A stretch of 14,051 nucleotides of DNA from JBBRMQ01 sp038230775 (GCA_038230775.1 JBBRMQ010000097.1:1-14051); one strand, 5' to 3'; shown: positions 1-7,896, numbered from the stretch's first letter. The notes: generated by a model from the letters alone, not told the origin. Made by a program: numbers and translations.

Positions 1-1
1 C

Positions 2-94
2 GAGCTGTTCCACGGACAGCAGATGTCGATGATCGTGGCCGACGCCGCGCTGCGGAATCCCGTGTCGCGAGGAGCGCACTTCCGGCGTGACTAA
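2..94 (+). CDS. nadB: C-terminal end of probable L-aspartate oxidase (partial, 5' end outside window)
   Basis: Frame 2 is open from the left edge and ends at TAA 92-94, giving 30 residues that finish in SRGAHFRRD. An alanine-rich helix followed by a (E)SRGxHxRxD motif is the signature at the C-terminal end of the capping/helical region in L-aspartate oxidases and the related fumarate reductase/succinate dehydrogenase flavoproteins. NadB oxidises L-aspartate to iminoaspartate with FAD in NAD biosynthesis. Odd points: the usual glutamate before SRG is valine (PVSRG), and the protein stops directly after the motif, where many homologues continue. The stop overlaps the GTG start of the next gene, so the two are probably co-transcribed. 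With only 30 residues visible, another member of the flavoprotein family cannot be excluded. Confidence 0.55.
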   Translation, partial: ELFHGQQMSMIVADAALRNPVSRGAHFRRD

Positions 95-683
95 ACTGCA
101 CATCGGCTGCGGTCCGCAGATCCTCAAGGGATGGGTCAACATCGATAACGCGAAGTATGCCGGCGTCGACAAGATCATCGACGTCACGCAGGGACTTCCC
201 TTCCAGGACGCATCCTTCATCTTCGCCGAGCACTTCATCGAGCACCTGTCGTATCCGCAGGCGTCGAACCTGTTCCGCGAATGCCGCCGCGTGCTCCGCG
301 ATGACGGCGTTCTGCGCTTGTCGACGCCGAACCTCGACTGGGTCTGGATCACGCACTATCGCGCGGCGATGACGGAACCAGAACAGGTCGACAGCTGCTT
401 CAGAATCAACCGCGCCTTTCGCGGTTGGGGACATCAGTTTCTCTACAACGAGCGAACGCTCGGCCTAACTCTGCAGGAGGCCGGTTTCGCAAACGCGACG
501 CGCGTCGAGTACGGCCAGAGCGATCATCGCGAGTTGCGAGGCCTGGAGCGGCATGAGCTGTCGCCGCCTTACGGAAGCTTCGCGAGCATTCTCATCGTGG
601 AAGCGTCAGGACGCGGCGCTTCCCGCACCGCTGATCTCGATGCGCCGCGCGCCGAGTTTCTGCGCGACTCGCAATTGAAGTAG
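87..683 (+). CDS. Class I SAM-dependent methyltransferase, small (198 aa)
   Basis: The product has a Rossmann-type SAM-binding start at residues 4-11 (LHIGCGPQ, motif I) and an acidic residue after strand 2 (VNID, D20). A post-I region reads DVTQGLPFQDASF, and FAEHFIEHL precedes an RVLRDDGVLRLSTPN strand, as in Methyltransf_11-type enzymes often found in cell-surface polysaccharide loci. The substrate cannot be told. The GTG start at 87 is chosen because it places motif I at the extreme N-terminus, as in short relatives, and because GAGGAG lies at 69-74, a rather long 12 nt upstream. It overlaps the preceding gene's stop by 8 bases, suggesting coupling. The TAG stop is the first codon of a palindromic repeat (681-764), so the native C-terminus may have been altered when the repeat arrived; the last 30 or so residues look low in conservation. 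Confidence 0.8.
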   Translation: MTKLHIGCGPQILKGWVNIDNAKYAGVDKIIDVTQGLPFQDASFIFAEHFIEHLSYPQASNLFRECRRVLRDDGVLRLSTPNLDWVWITHYRAAMTEPEQVDSCFRINRAFRGWGHQFLYNERTLGLTLQEAGFANATRVEYGQSDHRELRGLERHELSPPYGSFASILIVEASGRGASRTADLDAPRAEFLRDSQLK

Positions 684-764
684 CGAGGGACCGGTGTGGG
701 TGAGAGGCGAGTTCGTCGTGCCACCCGGCCCACACCGGTCCCTCGCTACGCTCGGGATGACATC
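681..764. repeat. Palindromic repeat, GTAGCGAGG family, between convergent genes
   Basis: Arms 681-700 and 729-748 are perfect 20-bp reverse complements (left arm starts TAGCGAGGGACC), with a 28-base interior. The right side continues with GCTCGGGATGACATC to 764, which has no partner on the left. Compared with the fuller copy at 11448-11541, the left outer segment is therefore missing. The left arm begins at the methyltransferase stop codon and the right end lies 3 bases from the ruvB stop at 767-769. The element thus separates two converging genes and could act as a bidirectional transcript end or RNA-stabilising stem. There is no T-run, so it is not a classical intrinsic terminator. Confidence 0.9.
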
Positions 765-766
765 CC

Positions 767-1783
767 TCAGAACAATCGGCCCGCGGCGTCTGCCCGATAG
801 CCGAGGTGATCGTAGGCCAGCTTCGACGCCACGCGTCCGCGCGGTGTCCGCTGCAGAAATCCAATCTGGATCAGATACGGCTCGTACAGATCCTCGATCG
901 TCTCCCGATCCTCGGCAATGGACGACGCGATGGCATTCACGCCTACCGGCCCGCCACCGAAGCGTTCGATGATCGCCTTCAAAAGCCTCTTGTCCGTCTC
1001 GTCAAGGCCGTAGTCGTCGACCTCGAGCATCTTCAGCGCCTCGATCGCGATCTCGCTTGTGATCTTCCCCTCGTGCTTCACTTCGGCAAAGTCGCGCACG
1101 CGCTTGAGGAGGCGATTGGCGACGCGCGGCGTGCCACGCGAGCGCACCGCGATGGCCTGCGCGGCATCGTCGGTGACGTCGGTGCCGAGGATGTCGGCGG
1201 AGCGTTGGACGATGACTTTGAGCGATGCGGCGTCGTAGAAGTCGAGACGGTGCACGATGCCGAAACGCGCGCGCAACGGCGACGTCAGCAGGCCCGCGCG
1301 AGTGGTGGCGCCGATGAGCGTGAACTTCGCGACTTCGACCTTCAGCGTTCGCGCCGCCGGGCCCTGTCCGATGACGACATCGACGTAGAAGTCTTCCATC
1401 GCCGAGTACAACACCTCTTCCACCGGTGCCGGCAGTCGATGGATCTCGTCGATGAAGAGCGTGTCGCCGGGCTGCAGATTGGTGATGATCGCGACGAGAT
1501 CACCCGTCCGTTCGAGCGCCGGGCCCGACGTCGACTTCATGTTGGCGTTCATCTCGTTGGCGATGATGTTGGCCAGCGTGGTCTTGCCGAGACCGGGAGG
1601 GCCGAAGAGAAGAACGTGGTCGAGCGTCTCCTGACGGTTGCGCGCGGCCGTGATCGAGATCTCGAGATTCTCTTTGACCTTCTTCTGCCCGATGTACTCG
1701 CGCAGGAGCTTCGGCCGCAGCGAAAGCTCGAATTGCCCGTCTTCGATGTCGGATGTCGCAGCGAGCAAACGGTCTTCGGGCAT
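767..1783 (-). CDS. ruvB: Holliday junction branch-migration DNA helicase RuvB
   Basis: RuvB is the AAA+ motor that, with RuvA, drives branch migration of Holliday junctions during recombinational repair. The 338-residue length is typical. Visible motifs are N-terminal SLRPKLLREYIGQ, Walker A GPPGLGKTT (61-69), Walker B LFIDEIHRL (109-117), sensor 1 IGATTRAG, the arginine-finger segment SPLRARFGI (168-176) and sensor 2 RGTPRVANRLL. The C-terminal winged-helix part ends in QRTPRGRVASKLAYDHLGY. The ATG at 1781-1783 gives the usual N-terminus; the upstream GAAAGAAG is only a weak Shine-Dalgarno and abuts the pilS-ruvB palindrome. It follows pilS after 55 bases and may be read through from the pil operon. 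ruvA and ruvC are not in the window. Confidence 0.97.
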   Translation of the reverse strand: MPEDRLLAATSDIEDGQFELSLRPKLLREYIGQKKVKENLEISITAARNRQETLDHVLLFGPPGLGKTTLANIIANEMNANMKSTSGPALERTGDLVAIITNLQPGDTLFIDEIHRLPAPVEEVLYSAMEDFYVDVVIGQGPAARTLKVEVAKFTLIGATTRAGLLTSPLRARFGIVHRLDFYDAASLKVIVQRSADILGTDVTDDAAQAIAVRSRGTPRVANRLLKRVRDFAEVKHEGKITSEIAIEALKMLEVDDYGLDETDKRLLKAIIERFGGGPVGVNAIASSIAEDRETIEDLYEPYLIQIGFLQRTPRGRVASKLAYDHLGYRADAAGRLF

Positions 1784-1790
1784 TGTTCTT

Positions 1791-1907
1791 CTTTCAGTTT
1801 ATCCCGAGCGCAGCGAGGGATCTTTGGTGGGCCAGAGATCACTTCGCAATGGAGACATGTCGTTGATGCACCGAAGATCCCTCACTTCGCTCGGGATAAA
1901 CTGAAAG
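1791..1907. repeat. Long imperfect palindrome spanning pilS 3' end and ruvB leader
   Basis: Arms 1791-1827 and 1871-1907 are 37-bp reverse complements with three mismatches; both contain TTTATCCCGAGCG and GAGGGATCTT. The 43-base interior holds the pilS stop (1839-1841). The right arm lies wholly inside the pilS reading frame and encodes VYPERSEGSS; the left arm forms the ruvB leader up to 7 bases before its ATG. The core GAGCG-AGCGAGGGA relates it to the elements at 681-764 and 11448-11541. A stem this long would fold strongly in the pilS-ruvB transcript. Confidence 0.92.
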
Positions 1908-3524
1908 ACCACCGACAGGCAGCGACACGGTGATCATCGTGCCGACGCCTTGCGCCGACGCGACGTCGATCTCGCCGCCGTGCTCCTGCACGATGCGATA
2001 CGAGATGGCCATGCCGAGGCCGGTGCCGCTGGGGAAGTTCGTGCGGAAGGGTTGAAACAGTCGCCGCTGATCGGCCTCCGACATGCCGCGGCCGCTGTCG
2101 ATGAACCGGATGCGATACGTCTCGCCATCGACCTCCGCGGTCACGCGCAGGATCCCTCCCTGCGGCATGGCCTGCACAGCATTGCGGGCGAGGTTCCAGA
2201 ACACCTGGCGGATCTGGTCCGCATCGCCGAAGACGATGAACGATGGCGGCCGGATCTCGCGGTCGATGTGATGCTCCGCCTGCAGCTCGGGCGAGTTCTG
2301 CAGGAGCTCGAGCGTCTCGTTGAGACTGGCTGCGATATCGAATTCGGTGGCCCGTTTTTCCTGCGGGCGCACGAAGCGCAGGAAGTCGGCGATCGACTTG
2401 TTGAGCCGATCCGATTCCTTGAGGATGATGCTCATCAGCCGCTGCTCCTGCGGCGACAACGCCTCGGATTTCTTCAACACCTGCACCGAGCCGGCGATCG
2501 CGGCCAGCGGATTGCGGATCTCGTGGGCGATGCCCGCCGAGAGCTCGCCGACGGCGGCCATACGATCCTTGAGGCGCAGCTCCGCTTCGAGCTTCTTCAT
2601 CTCGGTCAGGTCCTGGAAGATGAGCGTGAAGCCGGACGACGCCCCTTCGAGCGTGTTGAGCGGCGTCACGGCGTAACCGAGTGTGCGGTTCTCGCCGTCG
2701 ACCGTGAACTGCTCCTCGTTGCGCACGACGGAACCGGCCGTCAATGCACGACGCACGTTCGTCCAGCTCTCATCGGAGACGAAGCCGAGGTCCGCGACGG
2801 GATGGCCGACGACGGCGTGGACGTCGCTATGCAGAATCTGACAGCCAGCTGGATTGATGAACGTCACCAGCCCCTCCGGTGACAACGTCACCAGGCCTGA
2901 GGGGATCGATTCGACGACGTTCTGATTGAGCGCCCGCAATGCGGCGAGGTTCTGCCGGTTGACGTCCAGCTCCTCGAACGTCTTCCGCAGTTTCTCGGAG
3001 AGGTACGACGTGAGAAGCGCGGTGGCGTAGAAGCCGGCGAAGTTCGTCGCCATGTTGAGGTAGAGCCGCGCGGAGGTGAAGAGCGGCGTCGGCACGAACC
3101 ACGACTGTTCCGGCAACGGAATCACCCCGTAGTACATGAGGTCCGCGAGGCCGCCGTAAAGGATGACGGCGCCGCTGGCGGAGAAGAGTCCGCCGCGCCG
3201 GTACAACAGCATCGACGCGGTGATGATCGAGACCAGGTAGAGAAACGAGAAGGGTGAATCAAGGCCGCCCGTGAAATACACCAGCAAGGTCTCGACGAGG
3301 AGGTCGCCCGCGATCTGCACCGCGAGGTGCACCTTGCGCGACGGGATCAACTGGCCGATCGCGATGTAGACCAGCGTCAGGGCGTATGTGAGGCCCGCCG
3401 TCGTGTAGAGATAGTTGATGGGGAGGAGTTCGCGGACGGTGTACTGGATGATCAGCGCCGCCAGCAGCAGCGTGGTCACGACGACCACGCGGACTGCGAT
3501 GAGCATGCGGGCGTCTGAAGGCAT
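1839..3524 (-). CDS. pilS: PilS-like membrane sensor histidine kinase with PAS domain
   Basis: The 561-residue kinase has about six hydrophobic segments in residues 8-172 and a PAS domain around 200-305 (starting NVVESIPSGLVTLSPEG). The HisKA domain carries the phospho-acceptor His334 in AGIAHEIRNPLAAI. The ATPase domain shows N-box NLARNAVQAM (444-453), G1 DSGRGM (476-481), F-box FQPF and G2 GTGLGMA (500-506). All catalytic residues look intact. Position after pilC and the membrane-PAS-kinase layout match PilS, which with the regulator PilR controls pilin transcription with sigma54. No pilR follows; ruvB does. The last 20 or so residues (VYPERSEGSS onward to the stop) are encoded by a palindromic repeat and are not kinase sequence; the conserved fold ends near TVSLPVGG. 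The ATG at 3522-3524 has no clear Shine-Dalgarno; Met7 is an alternative start. Confidence 0.88.
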   Translation of the reverse strand: MPSDARMLIAVRVVVVTTLLLAALIIQYTVRELLPINYLYTTAGLTYALTLVYIAIGQLIPSRKVHLAVQIAGDLLVETLLVYFTGGLDSPFSFLYLVSIITASMLLYRRGGLFSASGAVILYGGLADLMYYGVIPLPEQSWFVPTPLFTSARLYLNMATNFAGFYATALLTSYLSEKLRKTFEELDVNRQNLAALRALNQNVVESIPSGLVTLSPEGLVTFINPAGCQILHSDVHAVVGHPVADLGFVSDESWTNVRRALTAGSVVRNEEQFTVDGENRTLGYAVTPLNTLEGASSGFTLIFQDLTEMKKLEAELRLKDRMAAVGELSAGIAHEIRNPLAAIAGSVQVLKKSEALSPQEQRLMSIILKESDRLNKSIADFLRFVRPQEKRATEFDIAASLNETLELLQNSPELQAEHHIDREIRPPSFIVFGDADQIRQVFWNLARNAVQAMPQGGILRVTAEVDGETYRIRFIDSGRGMSEADQRRLFQPFRTNFPSGTGLGMAISYRIVQEHGGEIDVASAQGVGTMITVSLPVGGLSVYPERSEGSSVHQRHVSIAK

Positions 3525-3528
3525 GACG

Positions 3529-3594
3529 CGGGTCGCAGGTCGCTGGGTCGCAAGTCGGTTTTCCGACCTGCGACCTGCGACTAGCGACTACCCG
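3529..3594. repeat. Heptamer-built hairpin between pilC and pilS
   Basis: Left arm 3529-3558 and right arm 3563-3594 form an imperfect hairpin around a TTTT loop. On the minus strand the right arm reads as four tandem 7-mers, TAGTCGC twice, AGGTCGC and AGGTCGG; the first TAG is the pilC stop codon. The left arm holds GGTCGCA, GGTCGCT and variants, once in an 8-base step. The 7-mer type is shared with the pilB/pilT hairpin at 6036-6100. No T-run follows, so it is more likely an RNA-processing or stabilising stem than an intrinsic terminator. Confidence 0.85.
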
Positions 3595-4787
3595 ACTTGT
3601 CCGATCAACGCAAACATCGGCATGTACATCGCGATGACGATGCCGCCGATGGCGACGCCGAGGAAGGCGATGAGAACCGGCTCCAGGAGTTTCATGAGGC
3701 CGGCAACCGCGGTGTCGACTTCATCCTCGTAGAACTCGGCGATCTTCGAAAGCATGGTGTCGAGGGCACCGGTCTGTTCGCCGACGGCGATCATCTGCAC
3801 GACCATTGACGGGAAGACGTCCGTGTCGCCCAGCGGCTCACTGATCGTCTTGCCTTCTTCCACCGACTTGCGCGTGGCCATGATCGCGTCTTCCACGATC
3901 GCGTTGCCGGAGGTTCGGGCGGTGATCTGCAGCCCGTCGAGGATGGGGACGCCGGACGACGTCAGCGTCGCCAGCGTGCGGCAGAACCGGGCCACGGCGA
4001 TCTTGCGAAGCATGTCGCCGATGATCGGGGCCTTCAGCATCAGACCGTCGAGAACACGCCTGCCTTTGTACGTCTCGTGGTAGCGGCGCAGTGAATACAT
4101 CGTGCCGAAGATCGTGATGCCGATGAGCCACCAGAAGTCGGCGATGAAGTTCGAGAGATGGATGACGATGACGGTCGGAAGCGGCAACTCGGCGCCGAGG
4201 CCTTTGAAGAGGGCCGCGAAGACCGGGATGACCTTCCAGAGGATGACCGCGACGACGATGACAGCGATCGAGATGACGGCGACCGGATAGATCATCGCCG
4301 CCTTGACCTGCGAATTGAGCTTGACGGCCTTCTCGATGTACTGCGCGAGACGCTGCAGGATGGTGTCGAGAATACCGCCCGCTTCGCCCGCGGCCACCAT
4401 GTTCGTATAGAGATCGTTGAAGATCTTCGGATGCTTGCGCATTGCGTCCGCGAGGTTCGATCCCGATTCGACGTCCTGCCGGATCTGGATGAGCGCTTTC
4501 CTCATCGTCTTGTTTTCCTGCTGCTGGCTCAGGATCTCGAGGCACTGCACGAGCGGCAGACCGGCGTCGATCATGACCGAGAACTGCCGGGTGAAGATCG
4601 CGACGAGCTGCGCCGGCACCTTTCCGCCGAATTTCGGGACCGCGAACTCCTTGCCCTTCTCCTTGACGGCGGTGACCACGATCTGCTGGCGTCGCAGCGA
4701 CGCGATCACCGCGTCCTTCGAGTCCGCAACAAGAGTTCCGGCCTGTTCGCCGGCCCGCCCTCTCCCCTTCCACTCAAATGTCGGCAT
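3588..4787 (-). CDS. pilC: Type IV pilus inner-membrane platform protein PilC
   Basis: PilC is the polytopic inner-membrane protein on which the PilB and PilT motors act. The 399-residue length is normal. Two T2SSF (GspF) repeats are visible, about residues 62-190 and 265-391, each with the internal motif of VMIDAGLPL (71-79) or LTSSGVPIL (275-283) and a GE-TG turn (GEAGGILD, GEQTGALD). Membrane spans are about 167-190, 216-232 and 370-395, the last ending in the typical YMPMFALIG. The ATG at 4785-4787 has a good GGAGGA Shine-Dalgarno five bases or so upstream. It lies between pilT and pilS in the same direction, with a tandem-repeat hairpin on either side. Confidence 0.95.
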   Translation of the reverse strand: MPTFEWKGRGRAGEQAGTLVADSKDAVIASLRRQQIVVTAVKEKGKEFAVPKFGGKVPAQLVAIFTRQFSVMIDAGLPLVQCLEILSQQQENKTMRKALIQIRQDVESGSNLADAMRKHPKIFNDLYTNMVAAGEAGGILDTILQRLAQYIEKAVKLNSQVKAAMIYPVAVISIAVIVVAVILWKVIPVFAALFKGLGAELPLPTVIVIHLSNFIADFWWLIGITIFGTMYSLRRYHETYKGRRVLDGLMLKAPIIGDMLRKIAVARFCRTLATLTSSGVPILDGLQITARTSGNAIVEDAIMATRKSVEEGKTISEPLGDTDVFPSMVVQMIAVGEQTGALDTMLSKIAEFYEDEVDTAVAGLMKLLEPVLIAFLGVAIGGIVIAMYMPMFALIGQVG

Positions 4788-4801
4788 GTCTTCCTCCAGT
4801 T

Positions 4802-4863
4802 CTGAGGACTGAGGACTGAGTCCCCCGGTGGGAATCAGTCGTTATTCAGTCCTCAGTCCTCAG
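4802..4863. repeat. Heptamer-built hairpin between pilT and pilC
   Basis: Arms 4802-4819 and 4846-4863 are perfect 18-bp reverse complements around a 26-base interior. Each arm is a tandem run of the 7-mer CTGAGGA (two and a half copies). The unit differs from that of the neighbouring hairpins, although the architecture is the same. The element starts 18 bases past the pilT TAG stop (4881-4883, minus strand) and ends 15 bases before the pilC ATG, leaving the pilC ribosome-binding site free. Confidence 0.9.
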
Positions 4864-4880
4864 TCCACATCGCTTCCTCG

Positions 4881-6023
4881 CTAGCTGGTTGGTCGCGGCC
4901 GCGTTCCGGCAGGCGCCGCGCCTGAGCCGGGTTGCGCGAGAGCGCCTGCTCCGCGAGAGATCATCTCCTGTAACTCGTCCGGATTCGACGAACGCGCGAG
5001 CGCCGTCTGCAGGGAAATGTGTTTCTTGAAGTAGAGCGTGGCCAGCGACTGATTGAACGTCTGCATGCCGTACTTGGCCTGACCGGTCTGCATCATCGAG
5101 TAAATCTGATGCACTTTGTCTTCGCGGATCAGATTGCGGATGGCGGCGTTCGGAACGAGGATCTCCATGGCCATCGCGCGGCCTTTGCCGTTGGCTTTCG
5201 GGAGCAGCGCCTGGCAGAGGATGCCTTCCAGAACGAACGACAGCTGCGCGCGGATCTGCGGCTGCTGGTGCGACGGGAACACGTCGACGATACGGTTGAT
5301 CGTCTGCGCCGCGGAGTTCGTGTGCAGGGTGCCGAAGGTCAAGTGGCCCGTCTCGGCGATGCGCAGCGCGGACTCGATGGTCTCCAGGTCGCGCATCTCG
5401 CCGATGAGGACGACGTCGGGATCCTGGCGCAGCGCCGACTTCAGCGAGTTGGCGAACGAGTGCGTGTCCGCGTGCAGCTCGCGCTGGTTGACGATGCAGC
5501 TCTTGTGTTGATGAAGGAACTCGACCGGGTCTTCGATGGTGATGATGTGCTCGTGGCGCTCGCGATTGATCTTGTCGATCATCGCAGCCAGCGTCGTCGA
5601 CTTGCCCGAACCGGTCGGGCCGGTGACGAGAACCAGTCCGCGCGGCTTGGTGCAGATCTCTTCCACCACCAGCGGCAGGCCCAGCTCCTTGAAGCCGATG
5701 ATCTCGTACGGGATCTGCCGGTAGACCGCGGCCGTCGCGCCCCGCTGGTTGAAGATGTTCGCGCGGAAGCGCGCGAGACCTTTGATGCCGAAGGAGAAGT
5801 CGAGCTCGAGGTTCTCTTCGAAGCGATGCTTCTGCGCGTCGGTGAGAACGGAGTAGGCGAGCTGCTTGGTGTCCGGCGCCAGAAGCGGCGGCATGTCGAG
5901 CGGCGTCAGCTTGCCGTCGATGCGGATCTGCGGAGGAGAATTCGTCGTGACGTGAAGGTCGGAGCCACCGCGCTCGACCATCGTCTTCAGCAGTTGATGC
6001 AGCGTGACAGCTTGAGCAGCCAT
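4881..6023 (-). CDS. pilT: Type IV pilus retraction ATPase PilT
   Basis: PilT is the hexameric ATPase that powers pilus retraction and twitching motility. The 380 residues carry an N-terminal PAS-like part with the family opening GGSDLHVTTNSPPQIRIDG. They also show Walker A GPTGSGKST (135-143), Asp box ITIEDPVEF (161-169), Walker B DPDVVLIGEMRD (201-212), His box GHLTFGTLHT (226-235) and AIRNLIRE (294-301), the retraction motif specific to PilT. The AETGH motif and the absence of Zn-binding cysteines separate it from PilB. The last 25 residues are a Pro/Ala/Gly-rich tail that looks disordered. The ATG at 6021-6023 has AGGAGA a few bases upstream. It follows pilB after 75 bases filled by a hairpin. 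Confidence 0.97.
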   Translation of the reverse strand: MAAQAVTLHQLLKTMVERGGSDLHVTTNSPPQIRIDGKLTPLDMPPLLAPDTKQLAYSVLTDAQKHRFEENLELDFSFGIKGLARFRANIFNQRGATAAVYRQIPYEIIGFKELGLPLVVEEICTKPRGLVLVTGPTGSGKSTTLAAMIDKINRERHEHIITIEDPVEFLHQHKSCIVNQRELHADTHSFANSLKSALRQDPDVVLIGEMRDLETIESALRIAETGHLTFGTLHTNSAAQTINRIVDVFPSHQQPQIRAQLSFVLEGILCQALLPKANGKGRAMAMEILVPNAAIRNLIREDKVHQIYSMMQTGQAKYGMQTFNQSLATLYFKKHISLQTALARSSNPDELQEMISRGAGALAQPGSGAAPAGTRPRPTS

Positions 6024-6035
6024 TTTGTCTCCTGG

Positions 6036-6100
6036 CTGGTCGCAGGTCGGAGGTCGCGGGTCGGAAAAGCCGACCAGCGACCCGCGACTTGCGACCCGCT
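6036..6100. repeat. Heptamer-built hairpin between pilB and pilT
   Basis: The left arm holds four tandem 7-mers at 6038-6065 (GGTCGCA, GGTCGGA, GGTCGCG, GGTCGGA). The right arm 6070-6100 is an imperfect reverse complement; the loop is only a few bases. The minus-strand right arm starts inside the pilB TAG stop codon (6099-6101). The unit is almost the same as at the pilC/pilS hairpin, the only two sites in the window sharing a 7-mer type. It ends about 13 bases before the pilT ATG. Confidence 0.85.
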
Positions 6101-7814
6101 ACAACACCGTTTCCCGCACGACCTCTTCGATCGTCGTAACGCCGTCCTTGATTTTAATCAACCCTGACCGTCTCAGGTTGATCATTCCCGCCTCGGCGGC
6201 CTTTTTCTTGATGTCGATGGCGGTGCCGCCCGAGAGGATCAGCTCGCGGATCTCGTCGTCGATCTGCATGACTTCGATGAGACCTACCCGCCCTTTGTAA
6301 CCCGTGTTGTTGCACTTTTCGCAGCCCCGGCCCTTGAAGACCTGGAACGTGCCGATCTCTTCCTTCTTATAGCCGACGTTCGCCAGCGCCTCGGCGCTCA
6401 TGTCGACGACCTCTTTGCAGCTGGCGCAGATCCGGCGCACGAGACGCTGGGCGGCAATGAGCTGCACCGACGTGGCGACGAGGAAGGGCTCAATGCCCAT
6501 GTTCATGAGGCGGTTGATCGTGGAAGGCGCGTCGTTGGTGTGAAGCGTCGAGAGAACGAGGTGGCCGGTGAGCGCGGCCTTGATCGCGATTTCCGCGGTT
6601 TCGAAGTCGCGGATCTCGCCCACCAGGATGATGTTCGGATCCTGCCGGAGGAACGAACGTAGGGTCGCCGCGAAGTTCAGACCGATCGATTCCTTCATCT
6701 GCACCTGGTTGATGCCCGGCAGGTTGAATTCGACGGGGTCTTCGGCGGTCATGATGTTCACTTCGGGCGAGTTGACCTTCGCCAGAGCGGAGTAAAGCGT
6801 ATTCGTCTTGCCGGAGCCTGTGGGCCCCGTCACCAGAACCATGCCCCAGGGCTTGAAAATCGCCTCTTCGAACTTGGTCAGCGACTCCTGCTCGAAGCCG
6901 AGCTTGGTCATGTCCAGGCGCAGGTTGTCCTTGTCGAGGAGCCGCATGACGATCTTCTCGCCAAAGAGCGTAGGGAGCACCGAGACGCGGAAGTCGAGCT
7001 CTTTGTTCTTGTCGTTGAGCTTCATCTTCAGCTTGATGCGGCCGTCCTGCGGGAGGCGCTTCTCGGAGATGTCGAGCTTCGCCAGGATCTTCATGCGCGA
7101 GGTCATCGCGTCGCGGAGCTTGAGCGGCGGATTCATGATCTCGTACAGCAGCCCGTCGATGCGGAACCGCACGCGGAACTCTTTCTCGTACGGCTCGATA
7201 TGGATGTCGGAAGCGCCGCGCTTGATCGCGTCGGTGAGAATGAGGTTCACGAGCTTGACGACCGGCGCCTCTTCCGCGCCTTCGGCCAGCGCCGCAACGT
7301 CGAGCTCTTCCTCTTCCTCCAGGACCTCGAGATCCGCGCTCTCCGCCGACTGCAGGTCTTCCATGACCTTCTTCAGCTCGAGAGCGGAGGTGGAACCGTA
7401 GTAATTGTCGATCGCCGCCTTGATGCCGAGCTCCGAGGCGACGACAGGCTCGACGTTGTAGCCCGTCATGAACTTGATGTCGTCCATGGCGAACACGTTC
7501 GTCGGATCGGCCATGGCGATGGTGATCGTCGCGCCGGTCTTGTTGACGGGAAGGATGTTGTACTTCCGCGCGACGTCCGCGGGGATCAGCTTGATGACGC
7601 TGGGATCGATCTCGAAGTGGGCGAGATTGATGGACGGAACGCCGAATTGCTGGGAAAGACACTCGGTAATGTCTTCTTCGGACACGAAGCCGAGCTTGAT
7701 GAGAGTCTCACCGAGCTTGCCGCCAGTGTCCTTCTGAATCTTGAGAGCTTCCTTCAGCTGATCCTGGGTGATCAGGCTGGCTTTGGTGAGGAGTTCGCCG
7801 AGACGTACGCTCAT
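6099..7814 (-). CDS. pilB: Type IV pilus assembly ATPase PilB
   Basis: PilB is the extension motor that drives pilin polymerisation. The 571-residue protein has an N-terminal GspE/PilB regulatory domain (about 1-145, with RLGELLTKASLIT and GETLIKLGFVSEEDI). An acidic linker at 158-182 includes EEEEELD. The motor core shows Walker A GPTGSGKTN (330-338), Asp box TAEDPVEF (356-363), Walker B DPNIILVGEIRD (392-403), His box GHLVLSTLHT (417-426) and a tetracysteine zinc site CASC/CEKC (463, 466, 498, 501), diagnostic of PilB/GspE. Type II secretion GspE is a possible alternative, but the adjacent pilT argues for PilB. The ATG at 7812-7814 has no strong Shine-Dalgarno. A clear promoter lies about 40 bases upstream, so this is the first gene of the pil operon. 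Confidence 0.96.
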   Translation of the reverse strand: MSVRLGELLTKASLITQDQLKEALKIQKDTGGKLGETLIKLGFVSEEDITECLSQQFGVPSINLAHFEIDPSVIKLIPADVARKYNILPVNKTGATITIAMADPTNVFAMDDIKFMTGYNVEPVVASELGIKAAIDNYYGSTSALELKKVMEDLQSAESADLEVLEEEEELDVAALAEGAEEAPVVKLVNLILTDAIKRGASDIHIEPYEKEFRVRFRIDGLLYEIMNPPLKLRDAMTSRMKILAKLDISEKRLPQDGRIKLKMKLNDKNKELDFRVSVLPTLFGEKIVMRLLDKDNLRLDMTKLGFEQESLTKFEEAIFKPWGMVLVTGPTGSGKTNTLYSALAKVNSPEVNIMTAEDPVEFNLPGINQVQMKESIGLNFAATLRSFLRQDPNIILVGEIRDFETAEIAIKAALTGHLVLSTLHTNDAPSTINRLMNMGIEPFLVATSVQLIAAQRLVRRICASCKEVVDMSAEALANVGYKKEEIGTFQVFKGRGCEKCNNTGYKGRVGLIEVMQIDDEIRELILSGGTAIDIKKKAAEAGMINLRRSGLIKIKDGVTTIEEVVRETVL

Positions 7815-7855
7815 TTCAAGTGTTTGGAACTACGGAGTTTGGGCCTAAGAGAGCC

Positions 7856-7884
7856 AGTGTACGCTGCACGACTATAGCGGTCAA
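7856..7884 (-). promoter_or_regulatory. Sigma70-type promoter for the pilB operon
   Basis: Read on the minus strand, TTGACC (7879-7884) and TACACT (7856-7861) are separated by exactly 17 bases (7862-7878). Both hexamers are close to the housekeeping consensus TTGACA/TATAAT. Transcription would start near 7848-7850, giving a leader of about 35 bases before the pilB ATG. The site lies in the 82-base gap between pilB and the DUF3108 gene, the only non-overlapping gene junction in the window without a long hairpin. Sequence match only; not experimentally shown. Confidence 0.65.
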
Positions 7885-7896
7885 ACTGCATTTATT

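Noticed and set aside
806..1933. 375-residue plus-strand open frame across ruvB
   Set aside because: It is antisense to a full-length ruvB with all motifs intact; its composition (Arg/Asp/Val-rich, no domain) is that of a high-GC shadow frame.
5019..6167. 382-residue plus-strand open frame across pilT
   Set aside because: Antisense shadow of pilT, low complexity in Arg/Leu/Val/Asp, no recognisable motif, and it runs through the pilB/pilT hairpin.
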